A DNA stretch of 64,000 nucleotides, taken from contig JARVKB010000004.1 in the NCBI GenBank assembly GCA_029775925.1, positions 1 to 64,000 on the forward strand. The letters are read 5' to 3'. Below, piece after piece: positions 42,350 through 51,498 of this stretch (positions are counted from its first letter, which is position 1; every line of letters starts with the position of its first letter). The DNA comes from Nitrososphaeria archaeon (GTDB lineage Archaea > Thermoproteota > Nitrososphaeria > Nitrososphaerales > JACAEJ01). The position numbers and the translations under genes were made by a program. The notes beneath the pieces are model-generated. The model searched no databases. It worked only from the letters and a program-made list of their open reading frames with translations, and was not told the origin of the DNA.

Positions 42350-42928
42350 TTGGGAAAAACGATATTAAATAATGATTCCATAATTTTGATAGAAATGACA
42401 AGCAAATTTAACGAAGACGGTAAATCGGCCGGTAAGACCGAAGATCAGATAAGAGAAGCAAAAATTTTTGCTTCAAGGCTTCAAAGAGCAATAAGCACAG
42501 GTCACACAACACAGAGTAAAATGAGAGAAGTTAATAAATTCATTAGCCATCGCTTGATCACTAAGACGGCTTCCATTCTTCAAAACATAGACAATCTTGC
42601 AAAAGAAACTCGAAGTATAACAATAAAGGAGGATTTTAACAGAATTTACATAAAACTTCTTAGTATTTTTAATGAGTTTAAGCTTATGGAAAGTAAGGGA
42701 TATGAGACCATGGTAAGATCAGGAAAGGTAGATGTAGATAGATTGAATGATTTAATAGATGTGGACACAGAATTATCAAACATGGTTGTTTTACTTTACG
42801 AGTTTGTTGAAAGATTATCGTTAAAAAAATCTACCAAAGTTAATGAACGTAAAGAAATTTTACATATGTTGGATGATGTGATTCTAGCTTTGAAGAGGCG
42901 TAATGAAATCATAAAAACAAAGATTTAG
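42350..42928 (+). CDS. helical protein of unknown function
   Basis: Up to 192 residues; mostly alpha-helical with charged helices (SRLQRAISTGHTTQSKMREV, DFNRIYIKLLSIFNEFK, LSNMVVLLYEFVERLSLKK). The TTG directly follows the upstream stop; an ATG at 42395 (MTSKFNEDGK) is an alternative. The helical pattern recalls archaeal coiled-coil proteins such as ESCRT-III-like ones, but no diagnostic motif is present, so I give no family. Probably co-transcribed with the dCTP deaminase-like gene. It contains a 20-base palindrome by coding chance. Confidence 0.5.
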   Translation: MGKTILNNDSIILIEMTSKFNEDGKSAGKTEDQIREAKIFASRLQRAISTGHTTQSKMREVNKFISHRLITKTASILQNIDNLAKETRSITIKEDFNRIYIKLLSIFNEFKLMESKGYETMVRSGKVDVDRLNDLIDVDTELSNMVVLLYEFVERLSLKKSTKVNERKEILHMLDDVILALKRRNEIIKTKI

Positions 42929-43042
42929 AATCAATTAACATGATGCAGAAACAATTGGATTCTTCACTAATATAATCGTCTAATAATAAACTTGTGAGCG
43001 AAAAGATATATTTCATTTTCTCTTTTATAATAATACCTTTTT

Positions 43043-43412
43043 CTAAAAGAATTTGGGAGTGGAGTTTTTAGTATCTTCCAAAAGTAATCCTTTAGATTTA
43101 AGTAGTTCGATGACCCTTCGATAACGCTTTCCAATCGCTTCTCCTGACAAGCGTTAACGTAATTTTTTCCAACATAAAGATAATATTAGGCAGTTGTTTC
43201 TAAGGATGCAGCCAGTTGCAACTTGCACACCATCCGCAAAACAGTTGTTGCACTCAATGATGGCCAGAACACCCTCCAACAGTCTCCGTTTCGCTAGCCT
43301 TTCCTACTCTAAGCCTTTTCATCGCGATCTCAGAAGCCCTCAAACCCAAAATCAAAAAGGGGCATATATGTCCATGAAGCTCCTTTGCCTTCTCAATCAA
43401 AGCAAATGCTAA
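43043..43412 (-). pseudogene. FmdE-domain protein pseudogene
   Basis: Read on the minus strand from 43412: LAFALIEKAKELHGHICPFL and ILGLRASEIAMKRL match the Cys-x-x-Pro-containing start of the FmdE family (subunit E of formylmethanofuran dehydrogenase and related proteins). After ETVGG the frame shifts at about 43272; the next frame gives VLAIIECNNCFADGVQVATG and CILRNNCL, the family metal-binding region. A further shift yields LEKITLTLVRRSDWKA and another yields VIELLKSKGLLLEDTKNS to the stop at 43043. There are thus at least three frame breaks, and the start is missing. Codon use is richer in G+C than in neighbours. It is the first element of a decayed island. Confidence 0.8.
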
Positions 43413-43543
43413 TTTATTTTGGCGCGTGTGAATTTGAACCTTTTATGGATTGTGGGCTCTTACGAAAATCCCTTCTTTCAATATGCATAGTTAGCTGAAC
43501 TGAATAAAAAAATGTTAAATAACGATCAAATAGATTTATTTTC

Positions 43544-44482
43544 ATGAAATCTAGGGCAAATGCAATTCTCGTGCAAAATTTAACAAAGAAGTACGGCGAC
43601 GCGAGGTTCTCAGAAGTGTGGATCTGAAAATAGAGGAGGGTGAATTCTACGCATAATGGGACCAAACGGCTCTGGGAAAACTACGCTTACGTCTATAATT
43701 GCTTCGGTGAGAATACCAACGAGCGGAAGGGTTGAAATTTACGGTAAACCTCCCGAGAACGCAAAAGAACTTATTGCCTATATTCCTCAAGAAAACTTCT
43801 CTTCGACGTTGCTAACTGGAAGGGAGAATTTAATGTATTTCGCTGGTTTACTCGGCTACTCAAGAAACGAAGCAAAGAAGATGGTTTCAGAGATTCTGGA
43901 AAAAATTGAGCTTACTAAGGGTGCAGACAAGAGGGTCTATACATATTCTGGAGGAATGCGGAAAAGGCTTGAGATTGGGACAGCGCTTTTCCCATCAATT
44001 AAAATCTTCATTTTAGACGAGCCTACTACAGGTGTTGATCCGTTGGGTCGAAGAGATTTTCTCGGCATACTTAATGATTTGAGAAAGGAGGGCATAACCG
44101 TGCTAATGACCACCCACATAGGGGCAGATGCTGAAGCGGCATCAAAAGTTGGTTTGATGGACAAAGGTCGAATAATCGCAGAAGGCGAATCTGAGGAGTT
44201 GAAAAATAAAGTTGGACTTCAGAACGTGGTGAACGTGGAAACTTCGATAAAGAGCAAAAAAGTCTCTGACATCTTATCCGCTTCAACGAGGGCAAAATGC
44301 CACTTGAAACTGAGACAGGATACAGAATCTACTCAAATAAGGCAGAGGAATCTACTCCTAAAATAGTTAGAATGCTTGATGGAATAGGTTACAAGGTAAC
44401 CAAAATAGAAACGGTTAGACCGTCACTTGAAGATGTATTCTTCAAGTTAACTCAGAGAAGCCTAAAAAGTGGTGAGCCTTAA
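43544..44482 (+). pseudogene. ABC-2 transporter ATP-binding subunit, frameshifted
   Basis: The ATG at 43544 opens ANAILVQNLTKKYGD, then the frame breaks near 43600; EVLRSVDLKIEEGEFYA continues in a second frame, which breaks again near 43650. The longest part runs from MGPNGSGKTTLTSI (Walker A) through TYSGGMRKRLEIG (signature) and IKIFILDEPTTGVDP (Walker B) to about 44296. A third break leads to MPLETETGYRIYSNKAE and ends RPSLEDVFFKLTQ at 44482, typical of the C-terminal region. The stop overlaps the ATG of the permease by one base. Three frame breaks make it non-functional unless they are assembly errors. Confidence 0.8.
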
Positions 44483-45255
44483 TGGGTCAGATAACCGCCA
44501 CGTTTGTTAGGATAATTAAAGAGTTCTTTAGGGACAAGGTTATGGTGTTCTGGTCGATCTTCTTCCCTATTATATGGCTTATTATGGCTAACATTGTATT
44601 CTTAGCGAATGCGCCGGAAAGCGAGGCAGTGTTCTTTAGAGGAGTGTTCACTATTTCAATGATTGTTTATGCGGTAATGATTGCTGCGATGGTGGATCTA
44701 CCTGGCAACATTGCAGCTGATAGAAATAGAGGAATGCTCTCAAAACTTAAATCGATGCCAGTCAGCCAGTTTAAGGATTTTATAGGGCGTATTCTGGCGT
44801 TTCTCGTATTCTCTCTTATAGCCGTAGTTGCCGTCCTTTTAATCGGGGTACTTTTAGGGGCAAAGTTTTCAACCACAGAAATCGGCCTTTTCCAGTCTAT
44901 CGGCTATCTTTTGCTGTCAATCCTTGCCTCAAGTGGAATAGGGCTCATTTCGGGAACATTGATAAAAGGTGAACAAGGAGTTGTCTACACAGGAATAGGA
45001 GTGGCCATAATAACAAGCTTCATGTCAGGAATATTCACAACTTATGCCCAGCTTATTCCTGTTTTACAGTTCTTTTCACGCATCTACCCGATATCCGCAT
45101 CTAACTCTTCCCTTATCTACATTTTAATAGGAGAAAAAATGGCTGGCTACAATCCATTGGAGTTTAGCCAAATAACCCTCACAACATTATTATCGATCCT
45201 ACTTTTCATCATAGGTTTGGTAATATACGCAAAATATTGCTGGAGAAAAGACTGA
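44482..45255 (+). CDS. ABC-2 type transporter permease
   Basis: A 257-residue intact membrane protein with six hydrophobic segments. The first (VFWSIFFPIIWLIMANIVFL) follows a short amphipathic N-terminus typical of ABC-2 permeases; the loop ADRNRGMLSKLKSMPVS is the coupling helix region of the family. It is translationally linked to the broken ATPase. With the ATPase dead, the transporter is probably non-functional unless another ATPase substitutes. The base composition resembles the other genes of the island. Confidence 0.8.
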   Translation: MGQITATFVRIIKEFFRDKVMVFWSIFFPIIWLIMANIVFLANAPESEAVFFRGVFTISMIVYAVMIAAMVDLPGNIAADRNRGMLSKLKSMPVSQFKDFIGRILAFLVFSLIAVVAVLLIGVLLGAKFSTTEIGLFQSIGYLLLSILASSGIGLISGTLIKGEQGVVYTGIGVAIITSFMSGIFTTYAQLIPVLQFFSRIYPISASNSSLIYILIGEKMAGYNPLEFSQITLTTLLSILLFIIGLVIYAKYCWRKD

Positions 45256-45257
45256 TA

Positions 45258-46092
45258 ATGCATGAGATGAAGGTTCATTTATATTGGGATAAGTTGGGTC
45301 TGAAAGTGGCAGTTTGTTGCTATTTTTTCTGATTGCCTTTGCTTGGCTCTGGCTCTTCTGGTTTTTGCAAATATGGGGTTTAAACCTTTATGTAGCGCCT
45401 TTCGGTCCATTCGTAGCGGCTTTTTTCCTTACATTTAGGAATAAGGGAAAATTAGGTGTTAAAGAATTATTCAAAAAGGGTTTTTGATCTTAGGATTGGA
45501 AAGATATGAGTATGTTCCGATTTTCTTGTTGATGTCCATTATTGCTGGTTTTTCTCTTTTTGTGGCATGGTTGAGCGAAAGGACGATTCCTGAATTGATG
45601 GCGTTATCTCAGTCTTGGCTTGTTCTGTGGAATTTTGTCTACATATTTTTCCTCAGAGGGCCACTTGAGGAAGAGTTCGGCTGGAGAGGCCATGCTCTTT
45701 CCCGGCTTCAACTATTGCATCCATCCCTTGGCTCAAGTATAACGCTTGGAATAAATGGGCTTTTTGGCATTTGCCTTTAAACTTAATGGCTCAACCTTCA
45801 GCCCCTCAATACGAAGCCACCATTGGAATGTTTTTAAGCTCAATTGTTACTATGGCTTCGTGTTGATACTGTTCACTTGGATTTATAACAACAATGGCGG
45901 CAGCGTAGCAGCGTTTTTGCCACTTTATTGTTTCACATGATAGTGAACCTGTCAACATACGTCGTGTTCTCATTCTTTGAAACACAAACCGGACTGCTAT
46001 ATTACTTAATTTCAATAATGGCCTTTGCCATCATAATCTTGGTGACATTTGGACCTAAAAGACTGACTCGAGAGAAGAAGCAGTTTTCTTGA
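45258..46092 (+). pseudogene. CPBP-family intramembrane protease, frameshifted
   Basis: Fragments in changing frames: LIAFAWLWLFWFLQIWGL after a break near 45320; FLLMSIIAGFSLFVAW and RGPLEEEFGWRGHALSRL (CPBP motif EE-x3-R) from about 45484; then WAFWHLPLNLMAQPSAP after a break near 45760 (motif with His); VLILFTWIYNNNGG after a break near 45860; and MIVNLSTYVVFSFFETQ to FGPKRLTREKKQFS ending at 46092. About five frame changes are needed, so this is dead. It belongs to the same island as the ABC genes and is unrelated in position to the intact CPBP gene at 40827. Confidence 0.75.
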
Positions 46093-46224
46093 AACTGAGC
46101 TAACGTAGAAGTATTTCTAGCTCTTGATTTTAAGGCTTAGAATCTGCACAAAATAGCAGATGCTCTTATGAAACTAAGTAAAAACGTCTTATTCAGACAA
46201 AATAAGGCAAAAAATCTTTGGAAG

Positions 46225-46327
46225 TGCGGGGGGTGGGATTTGAACCCACGAAGGCCTAAGCCAGAGGATCTTAAGTCCTCCCCCTTTGATCGTAGCCCTA
46301 CCTTTGACCTGGCTTGGGAACCCCCGC
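46225..46327 (-). tRNA. tRNA-Leu(TAA) with an intron before the anticodon arm
   Basis: Acceptor GCGGGGG (46327-46321) pairs with CCCCCGC (46232-46226) and the discriminator is A. The anticodon arm is GAGGA-CTTAAGA-TCCTC, anticodon TAA. The variable arm GGC-TTAG-GCC and T arm GTGGG-TTCAAAT-CCCAC are complete, as expected for a class II tRNA. About 18 extra bases (approximately 46283-46300) lie between the D arm and anticodon stem; a repeated TCAAAGG on both sides makes the exact border ambiguous. Removing it gives 85 bases. CCA is not encoded. Confidence 0.85.
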
Positions 46328-46423
46328 CCATTATAATTTACCATTAAGAGTTAAAAAGTCTCACTATAAAAATTTCTATAAAGATTAAAAAATAAAAGAT
46401 TTAATAAAATTCTTGAGATAAAG

Positions 46424-46789
46424 ATGGCGACTTATTTTGAGTTTAAGATGGCAATAGTGATTAGATCGGATTTAAATATGAGTCCTGGTAAGATAGCAGC
46501 TCAAGCCTGTCATGCATGCTTAGAAGCTTATGAGATAGCACGAAGAAGAAAAGATGAGTATTGGAAGAAATGGAGAAAAGAAGGTGCAAAGAAAGTTATT
46601 CTTAAAGTCAAATCTTTAGAAGAACTTATCGAATTAGAGAGAAAGGCTAAGGGGCTGAGATTGCCTTGCGCATTAATAGTGGATAAAGGTTTAACAGAAA
46701 TTCCACCTGATACGCCTACAGCTTTAGGAATAGGACCATCGCTTTCACAATTGATAGATAAAGTTACTGGTCATCTCCCTCTATTATGA
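46424..46789 (+). CDS. pth2: peptidyl-tRNA hydrolase, archaeal/eukaryotic type
   Basis: A 121-residue Pth2 enzyme that frees tRNA from stalled peptides. The N-terminal KMAIVIRSDLNMSPGKIAAQ and ACHACLEAYEIA hold the conserved Lys and Cys/His region, and the C-terminal half has PCALIVDKGLTEIPPDTPTA and LGIGPSLSQLIDKVTG. Length and order are standard. ATG start. Confidence 0.9.
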   Translation: MATYFEFKMAIVIRSDLNMSPGKIAAQACHACLEAYEIARRRKDEYWKKWRKEGAKKVILKVKSLEELIELERKAKGLRLPCALIVDKGLTEIPPDTPTALGIGPSLSQLIDKVTGHLPLL

Positions 46790-46856
46790 GTAAATTTGAA
46801 TTATAGTTATGAAGTCAAATATTTGGAAATTCAGATTACATAATAGATAATAAAGT

Positions 46857-47294
46857 CTACCTTTTGAGATAGCTAGCTACAACTGGATGGTTAGGGTCTA
46901 CTAAAATTACTTCATACCAAACATATTTACCATCTCTATACAAAAAGTATGAATTAAGAACCTTAAGGTTTGGATATCTTTCAGATGCTCTTCTTTCTGC
47001 TACTTCGCGAGCGTTAACATTAGCCTTTATCTTAACGGTTCCAAGGTGCTTTGGTCTTCTACCAGACCTTGGTCTTTGCTTTCTCATACCTCCTCTTCCT
47101 ACTCTGACACGAACTACAATGAAACCTTGCTTTGCTTTATATCCCAATCTTCTCGCTTTATCTATTCTCGATGGTCTCTCAACCCTAACTATGGCTGGTT
47201 CTTTTCTCCAAACTATAGCTCTCTCTCTTATGCTCTCAGGCTTTTCCTTCCAAATTTTATGCCAAGCTTCATTAACATATTTGTACATATACAA
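46857..47294 (-). CDS. rpl15e: ribosomal protein eL15, short form
   Basis: A 145-residue large-subunit protein. Recognisable segments are MYKYVNEAWHKIWKEKP, VRVERPSRIDKARRLGYKA, GFIVVRVRVGRGGMRKQRP and WYEVILVDPNHPVVAS. In most archaea the protein continues for some 45 residues after the DPNHP motif; here it ends four residues after PVVAS. Short eL15 is a feature I associate with Thaumarchaeota-like lineages, a hint of placement. The gene converges with pth2. Confidence 0.9.
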   Translation of the reverse strand: MYMYKYVNEAWHKIWKEKPESIRERAIVWRKEPAIVRVERPSRIDKARRLGYKAKQGFIVVRVRVGRGGMRKQRPRSGRRPKHLGTVKIKANVNAREVAERRASERYPNLKVLNSYFLYRDGKYVWYEVILVDPNHPVVASYLKR

Positions 47295-47332
47295 TCAGCT
47301 CTATCTTTTACTATTGATAAACCTTTTCTTGA

Positions 47333-47929
47333 TTAAATTAAAATGCTATTTAATAAATCCTCTATTACTGGCCAACCGAAGTATCCAGCGTAAGCATAAA
47401 ACAAGTTCAAAATTATCTTTCCAGTTATTGCAGCCAAAAGAGCTTTAACCTTAGGGTATCCTATAAGCCCTAATGGTATCCAAATAAGATCGTCAGGAGT
47501 TAATGGAGTCAAAGCAAATAGTATTATAAGCCATAAGCCATATTTTTCTAATTTAAGACGCCACTTTGCTAAACTCTCTTTTCTCTTTTCAGACAAGACA
47601 TACCTACCTCCTACCCCAACATAATAATGGAGGTACTGTCCCAATCCTGCACCTAACCCAGCAAGTATCCCAACCAGTAATGGATTAAGAGAAGCAACAC
47701 CAACTAACAAAGGTATTATTATGTAAGATGGAAATACTGATAGGAATAATGTGCTTGTTGCGAGAAAACCAGATAAAAATGCACCAGCATAGCCCATACC
47801 TTTTATGATTTCGATAACTTCATCCAAGCTCATGATTGAAGCCTCCATGCTATAATATAGAACAATAGTCATAATGAATAATGATGTGATGATCACTCCA
47901 GTTAATAGAATCTTTTTCATTTTAATCAA
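47333..47929 (-). CDS. VTT-domain (DedA/SNARE-associated) membrane protein
   Basis: A 198-residue membrane protein. An N-terminal helix (LLTGVIITSLFIMTIVLYY) is followed by helices in AGAFLSGFLATSTLFLSVFP, VGILAGLGAGLGQYLHYYVG and a pair around LFALTPLTPDDLIWIPLGLIG, the F-x(n)-P-x-P-x-x and G-x-x-x-G pattern of the VTT/DedA family. Such proteins act as lipid scramblases or flippases; the DDL acid pair may be functional. It is downstream of the SerA-like gene. Confidence 0.7.
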   Translation of the reverse strand: MIKMKKILLTGVIITSLFIMTIVLYYSMEASIMSLDEVIEIIKGMGYAGAFLSGFLATSTLFLSVFPSYIIIPLLVGVASLNPLLVGILAGLGAGLGQYLHYYVGVGGRYVLSEKRKESLAKWRLKLEKYGLWLIILFALTPLTPDDLIWIPLGLIGYPKVKALLAAITGKIILNLFYAYAGYFGWPVIEDLLNSILI

Positions 47930-47938
47930 AACAGTAAT

Positions 47939-48871
47939 TTATTTAGATAAAGTCTCTATTATCTTATCGACTAATAAAGTTGCTGCTAACTCTTGTGCTT
48001 CTTTAGTTTGTGCTCCTATATGAGGTGTTGCTATAATGTTATGGAGCTTAATTAATTCATTAGAGACTGGTGGTTCTATTTCAAATACATCTAGCGCTGC
48101 TCCTTTTATTAAACCTTCCTTAAGAGCGTTTAAAAGAGCTTTCTCATCAATAACTGAACCTCTAGAAGTGTTAATTAAATATGCATTTTTCTTCATCTTA
48201 CTTAACTTCTCTTCATTTATCATATGATAAGTTTCATCAGTTAGGGTAACATGTAAAGATACAAAGTCTGAAGATGAGAGTAGCTCATCTAAAGATACTA
48301 ACTTTGCTCCAAATTCATTAAGAATTTTTTCATCTAAATTAACGATATCATTAACAAGAATTTTCATTCCAAAAGCTTTTGCTAACCTTGCAACTTGAGT
48401 GCCTATTCTACCCATGCCTATTATCCCTAAAGTCTTCCCTCTCAATTCAAAACCTATTAATTCATCTTTAAGCCAATTACCTTGCTTCATACCAGAGTCT
48501 CCTTTTGAGATTCCTCGAGCAAGATCTATCATAAGCCCTATAGTTAGCTCAGCAACAGCATTTGTAGAAGATTCAGGAGTGTTAAAGACTTTTATTCCTT
48601 TAGATTCGGCTGCTTTTAAATCTATGTTGTCAAGCCCTATACCAGCTCTTCCTATCACTTTAAGCTTCTCTCCTTTTTCTATCACGTCTTTAGTTATCTT
48701 TGTTCTCCCTCTAACAATAACCACATCATAATCATGGATTTTATTCAACAGTTCTTGACTTGTTATTTTTGGTAAGTATGTTACATCAAATCTTGACTCT
48801 AGCCTTTTTATCCCATTCTCAGCAAAGCTATCACATATAAGTACTTTGTATTTAGCTCGCTCCAATTCCAA
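47939..48871 (-). CDS. D-2-hydroxyacid dehydrogenase, D-3-phosphoglycerate dehydrogenase-like
   Basis: A 310-residue NAD-dependent enzyme. The cofactor motif LGIIGMGRIGTQVARLAKAFG is at about residue 147; the catalytic Arg is in INTSRGSVIDEKALL, the Glu is in DVFEIEPP and the His in TPHIGAQTKEAQ. It starts with the short catalytic segment KVLICDSFAENGIKRLE. It lacks the C-terminal ACT regulatory domain of long SerA. It most likely makes 3-phosphohydroxypyruvate for serine synthesis, but related 2-hydroxyacid substrates cannot be excluded. Confidence 0.8.
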   Translation of the reverse strand: MELERAKYKVLICDSFAENGIKRLESRFDVTYLPKITSQELLNKIHDYDVVIVRGRTKITKDVIEKGEKLKVIGRAGIGLDNIDLKAAESKGIKVFNTPESSTNAVAELTIGLMIDLARGISKGDSGMKQGNWLKDELIGFELRGKTLGIIGMGRIGTQVARLAKAFGMKILVNDIVNLDEKILNEFGAKLVSLDELLSSSDFVSLHVTLTDETYHMINEEKLSKMKKNAYLINTSRGSVIDEKALLNALKEGLIKGAALDVFEIEPPVSNELIKLHNIIATPHIGAQTKEAQELAATLLVDKIIETLSK

Positions 48872-49225
48872 GCATTTTAGATTTATTTTGTACTTATAAG
48901 TATAAAGTTGACTATAAATGCTCTTATTTTAGTTTTTTAGTAGAAACAACAACGGACAGCACAAATTTTAATATAATAAATGAGATGGTTGACTGTGTTT
49001 ACTTCTCAACAAAAACTCGCTAAGCGTTCTTTATGAATATTGTCCTTGGCTTAAGGGTAAGATCGTTCTAAGCTCATAGGAGATAAGATTTTTTAGGAAT
49101 ATGTCAAGAAATTCCTGAAAGACTCTTAAATAGAGCCCAAGATCATCGCTGATGAGAATTATTTGGAAGTAATAAGAAAGTAATTCTATCCTGCCATTTT
49201 TCTAATGAGTCGACAATGTATTCGA
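48872..49225. other. intergenic region, nothing recognised
   Basis: About 350 bases between the dehydrogenase start and the translin stop. Short open stretches (for example a reading LGICQEIPERLLNRAQDHR at about 49099-49155 on the plus strand) look like fragments without context. No RNA gene or repeat is seen. Confidence 0.4.
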
Positions 49226-49861
49226 CTATTTACTTTTTGATGAAAGCCTCTTAGAAAGCTTCTCCATGGACCTTATTATCTTAGATCTTCTTACCTCTTC
49301 AGTAACTGCAGATCTAGTATCTTCTATCAGTATTCTTGCTACATCCAACTTCCTTCTTATGCCTTGAGCTAAGTGATCATAAACTGCAAAAGGTAGTAAA
49401 AGAATATATAAGCGCTCCATTATGCTGAAGAGTGAAAAAGCTTCTTCGCTTTTTCCTCTTCTTATCTCATCATATGTGCGTCTTTTTAACTCTCCTATCG
49501 TATCCAATAAACCGAGAAGATAAGATACATTTGTTACTTCAAGCTCTTTATGTGATGGTATTGATTTCTTCATTGCTATTGAGTAAAGAACAGATGCTTC
49601 AACGTACTCTACTTCAGGTGCTATAAGATATTTTTGTAAATCATCGGTAACAACTTTTCTCAATTCTGCTAGAATACTTTTAGCAGAATTGAGTTTAGAA
49701 ATTGCTTCATTAAAGTTCGTTAAGTGAATGTTAGTTATCGCTTTAGCAGATAGAGATATAACATCTCTAGATTCACGTAGTATCCTCTCACGTTTTTTCT
49801 CGATTTCATCTAATTCTTTCGATATTTCTAAAAGAGATTCTTCAACTTGTTCTATACCCAT
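49226..49861 (-). CDS. translin-family protein
   Basis: A 211-residue all-helical protein. The N-terminal helix (EISKELDEIEKKRERILRES) and the central PEVEYVEASVLYSIA plus VSYLLGLLDTIGELKRRTYDEIRRG match the translin fold; the acidic Glu pair in EYVEAS corresponds to the catalytic region of the TRAX-like ribonuclease. Archaeal translins bind or cut small RNAs, and some form octamers. Substrate unknown. Upstream of it lies P5C dehydrogenase in the same direction. Confidence 0.75.
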   Translation of the reverse strand: MGIEQVEESLLEISKELDEIEKKRERILRESRDVISLSAKAITNIHLTNFNEAISKLNSAKSILAELRKVVTDDLQKYLIAPEVEYVEASVLYSIAMKKSIPSHKELEVTNVSYLLGLLDTIGELKRRTYDEIRRGKSEEAFSLFSIMERLYILLLPFAVYDHLAQGIRRKLDVARILIEDTRSAVTEEVRRSKIIRSMEKLSKRLSSKSK

Positions 49862-49914
49862 AGAAGAATCTTATACCAAGTGAATAAAATAGATTTTGTT
49901 GTTAAAGAAGTATA

Positions 49915-51489
49915 TTAATGAGCTATAGTCTGGCTTTGCTCTCTTAGAAATTGTTGTAGATAATAAGGTCCTCCTGCTCCTTTTCCACTAGATCCGCTAA
50001 GTTTCCATCCTACAAAAGGCTGTGCTCCTACCATTGCTCCTGTTGTAGCCCCTATTTTTCTATTAGCATATATTACTCCTGCTTGAATTTCATCAAAGAA
50101 TTTCTTTATCTCTTTCTCATCTTCACTAAATATACCAGCTGTTAAGCCATAGTCTACATTATTAGATAGATTTATTGCTTCATCAAGAGAATCGACTTCA
50201 GCAATGCAAAGTATTGGCACAAAAAGCTCATCTTTAAAGAATTTATGATCTTTTGGAAGTTCATCAACTATAGTAGGCTCAACAAAATAACCATATTTGT
50301 GCTTTTCATCAGTTAAAATCCTTCCACCAGTTAAAACTTTACCATCTTTCTTTGCTATCTCTATATAATCCTGATAATTCTTATAGGCCCTTTGATTAAT
50401 CAACGGGCTTATGAAGCTATCTTTTAATGTTGGATCATCTATTACTAGCTCTTTTGTCCTCTTTACAAGCTTTTCTAAAAAATCTTTCTTTACCCTTTTA
50501 TCTACATAAACACGAGAACAAGCACTACATTTTTGACCACTATAACCAAAAGCTGCTCTTACTACTCCTTCTACAGCTTTATTTAGATCTGCTTTAGATG
50601 TAACTATAACTGGGTTCTTACCACCCATCTCAGCTATAAAGGGTCTTGGACGTTTTTCATTAAAAATTCTATATGATTTTACACCTACGTCCTTAGACCC
50701 TGTAAAGACTATTCCTTGTACATCATCATTATTCACTAATTCAGCTCCTACAATATCCCCTGAACCAGTCACATAATTGAATACTCCTTTTGGTAATCCT
50801 GCTTCATTAAGAATCTCGTAAATCTTAAATCCAGTCAGAGGAGTATCACTAGAAGGCTTAAAAACAACGGTATTGCCTGTAATTAATGCTCCTGAACTCA
50901 TGCCTATTGCTATAGCGAAAGGAAAGTTGAAGGGAGAGATTACTCCCCAGACCCCATAAGGCTTCATAACGCTCTTTGTTTCCTCATTAGGGAATGCTTT
51001 TCCCATTTTTTTCTCATATCCTTTATTTGCTTCCATCTCCTCACAATAGTATCTCATTAAATCTATTCCTTCATCTACATCTGCTATTGCTTCAAATCTA
51101 TTCTTTCCATTTTCTAAAGTTATTATTGCAGCTAATTCATATTTCTTTTGAGAAGATATATCTGCAGCCTTTCTAAATATCTTCGTTCTCTCATAATATG
51201 GTATTGAACTCCAAAGTTTGAAGGCTTTCTTCGCTGCCTCTACAGCCTTCTTTACATCATCCTTTGTTCCTTTTTGAAAGTATCCTATAACTATTCTTGT
51301 ATCAGATGGACTCGTCTTGATAAATTCTCCTTCTTTAGAGTAAACTTCTTTTCCATTTATTATATTTGGGTATTTTTTCCCAAGTTCCTTCTTAACTTTT
51401 TCTAAGGCTTCTTCATAATTTTTATGAAATTCTTCAGCCTTACCAGAATTTAAGGCTTTAAACCATGTTAGCTCATTCTCAAAGACCAT
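49915..51489 (-). CDS. L-glutamate gamma-semialdehyde (1-pyrroline-5-carboxylate) dehydrogenase
   Basis: About 524 residues of an aldehyde dehydrogenase family enzyme that oxidises P5C/glutamate semialdehyde to glutamate. The catalytic Cys lies in GYSGQKCSACSRVYVD and the Glu in FIAEMGGKNPVIV; the cofactor region FTGSKDVGVKSYRIF is visible. The C-terminal GAMVGAQPFVGWKLSGSSGKGAGGPYY (in two parts) is typical for the P5CDH group. I start at the ATG at 51489 because GAGTGAT lies upstream; a GTG at 51498 is possible. It directly follows proC. Confidence 0.8.
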   Translation of the reverse strand: MVFENELTWFKALNSGKAEEFHKNYEEALEKVKKELGKKYPNIINGKEVYSKEGEFIKTSPSDTRIVIGYFQKGTKDDVKKAVEAAKKAFKLWSSIPYYERTKIFRKAADISSQKKYELAAIITLENGKNRFEAIADVDEGIDLMRYYCEEMEANKGYEKKMGKAFPNEETKSVMKPYGVWGVISPFNFPFAIAIGMSSGALITGNTVVFKPSSDTPLTGFKIYEILNEAGLPKGVFNYVTGSGDIVGAELVNNDDVQGIVFTGSKDVGVKSYRIFNEKRPRPFIAEMGGKNPVIVTSKADLNKAVEGVVRAAFGYSGQKCSACSRVYVDKRVKKDFLEKLVKRTKELVIDDPTLKDSFISPLINQRAYKNYQDYIEIAKKDGKVLTGGRILTDEKHKYGYFVEPTIVDELPKDHKFFKDELFVPILCIAEVDSLDEAINLSNNVDYGLTAGIFSEDEKEIKKFFDEIQAGVIYANRKIGATTGAMVGAQPFVGWKLSGSSGKGAGGPYYLQQFLREQSQTIAH

Positions 51490-51498
51490 TCTAATCAC

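Noticed and set aside
42455-42474. 20-base palindrome GAAGCAAAAATTTTTGCTTC, similar to the shared operator
   Set aside because: It lies inside a coding frame, lacks the central TAT of the operator and is preceded by no promoter position; treated as chance.
43424-43450. AATTTGAACC as a possible remnant of a tRNA 3' end (attachment site of the island)
   Set aside because: Only about nine bases agree with the T-loop region of tRNA-Leu and the surrounding acceptor part does not match; too short for an att site.
46137-46331. ORF on the minus strand across tRNA-Leu
   Set aside because: It overlaps the tRNA gene completely and has no protein-like composition.
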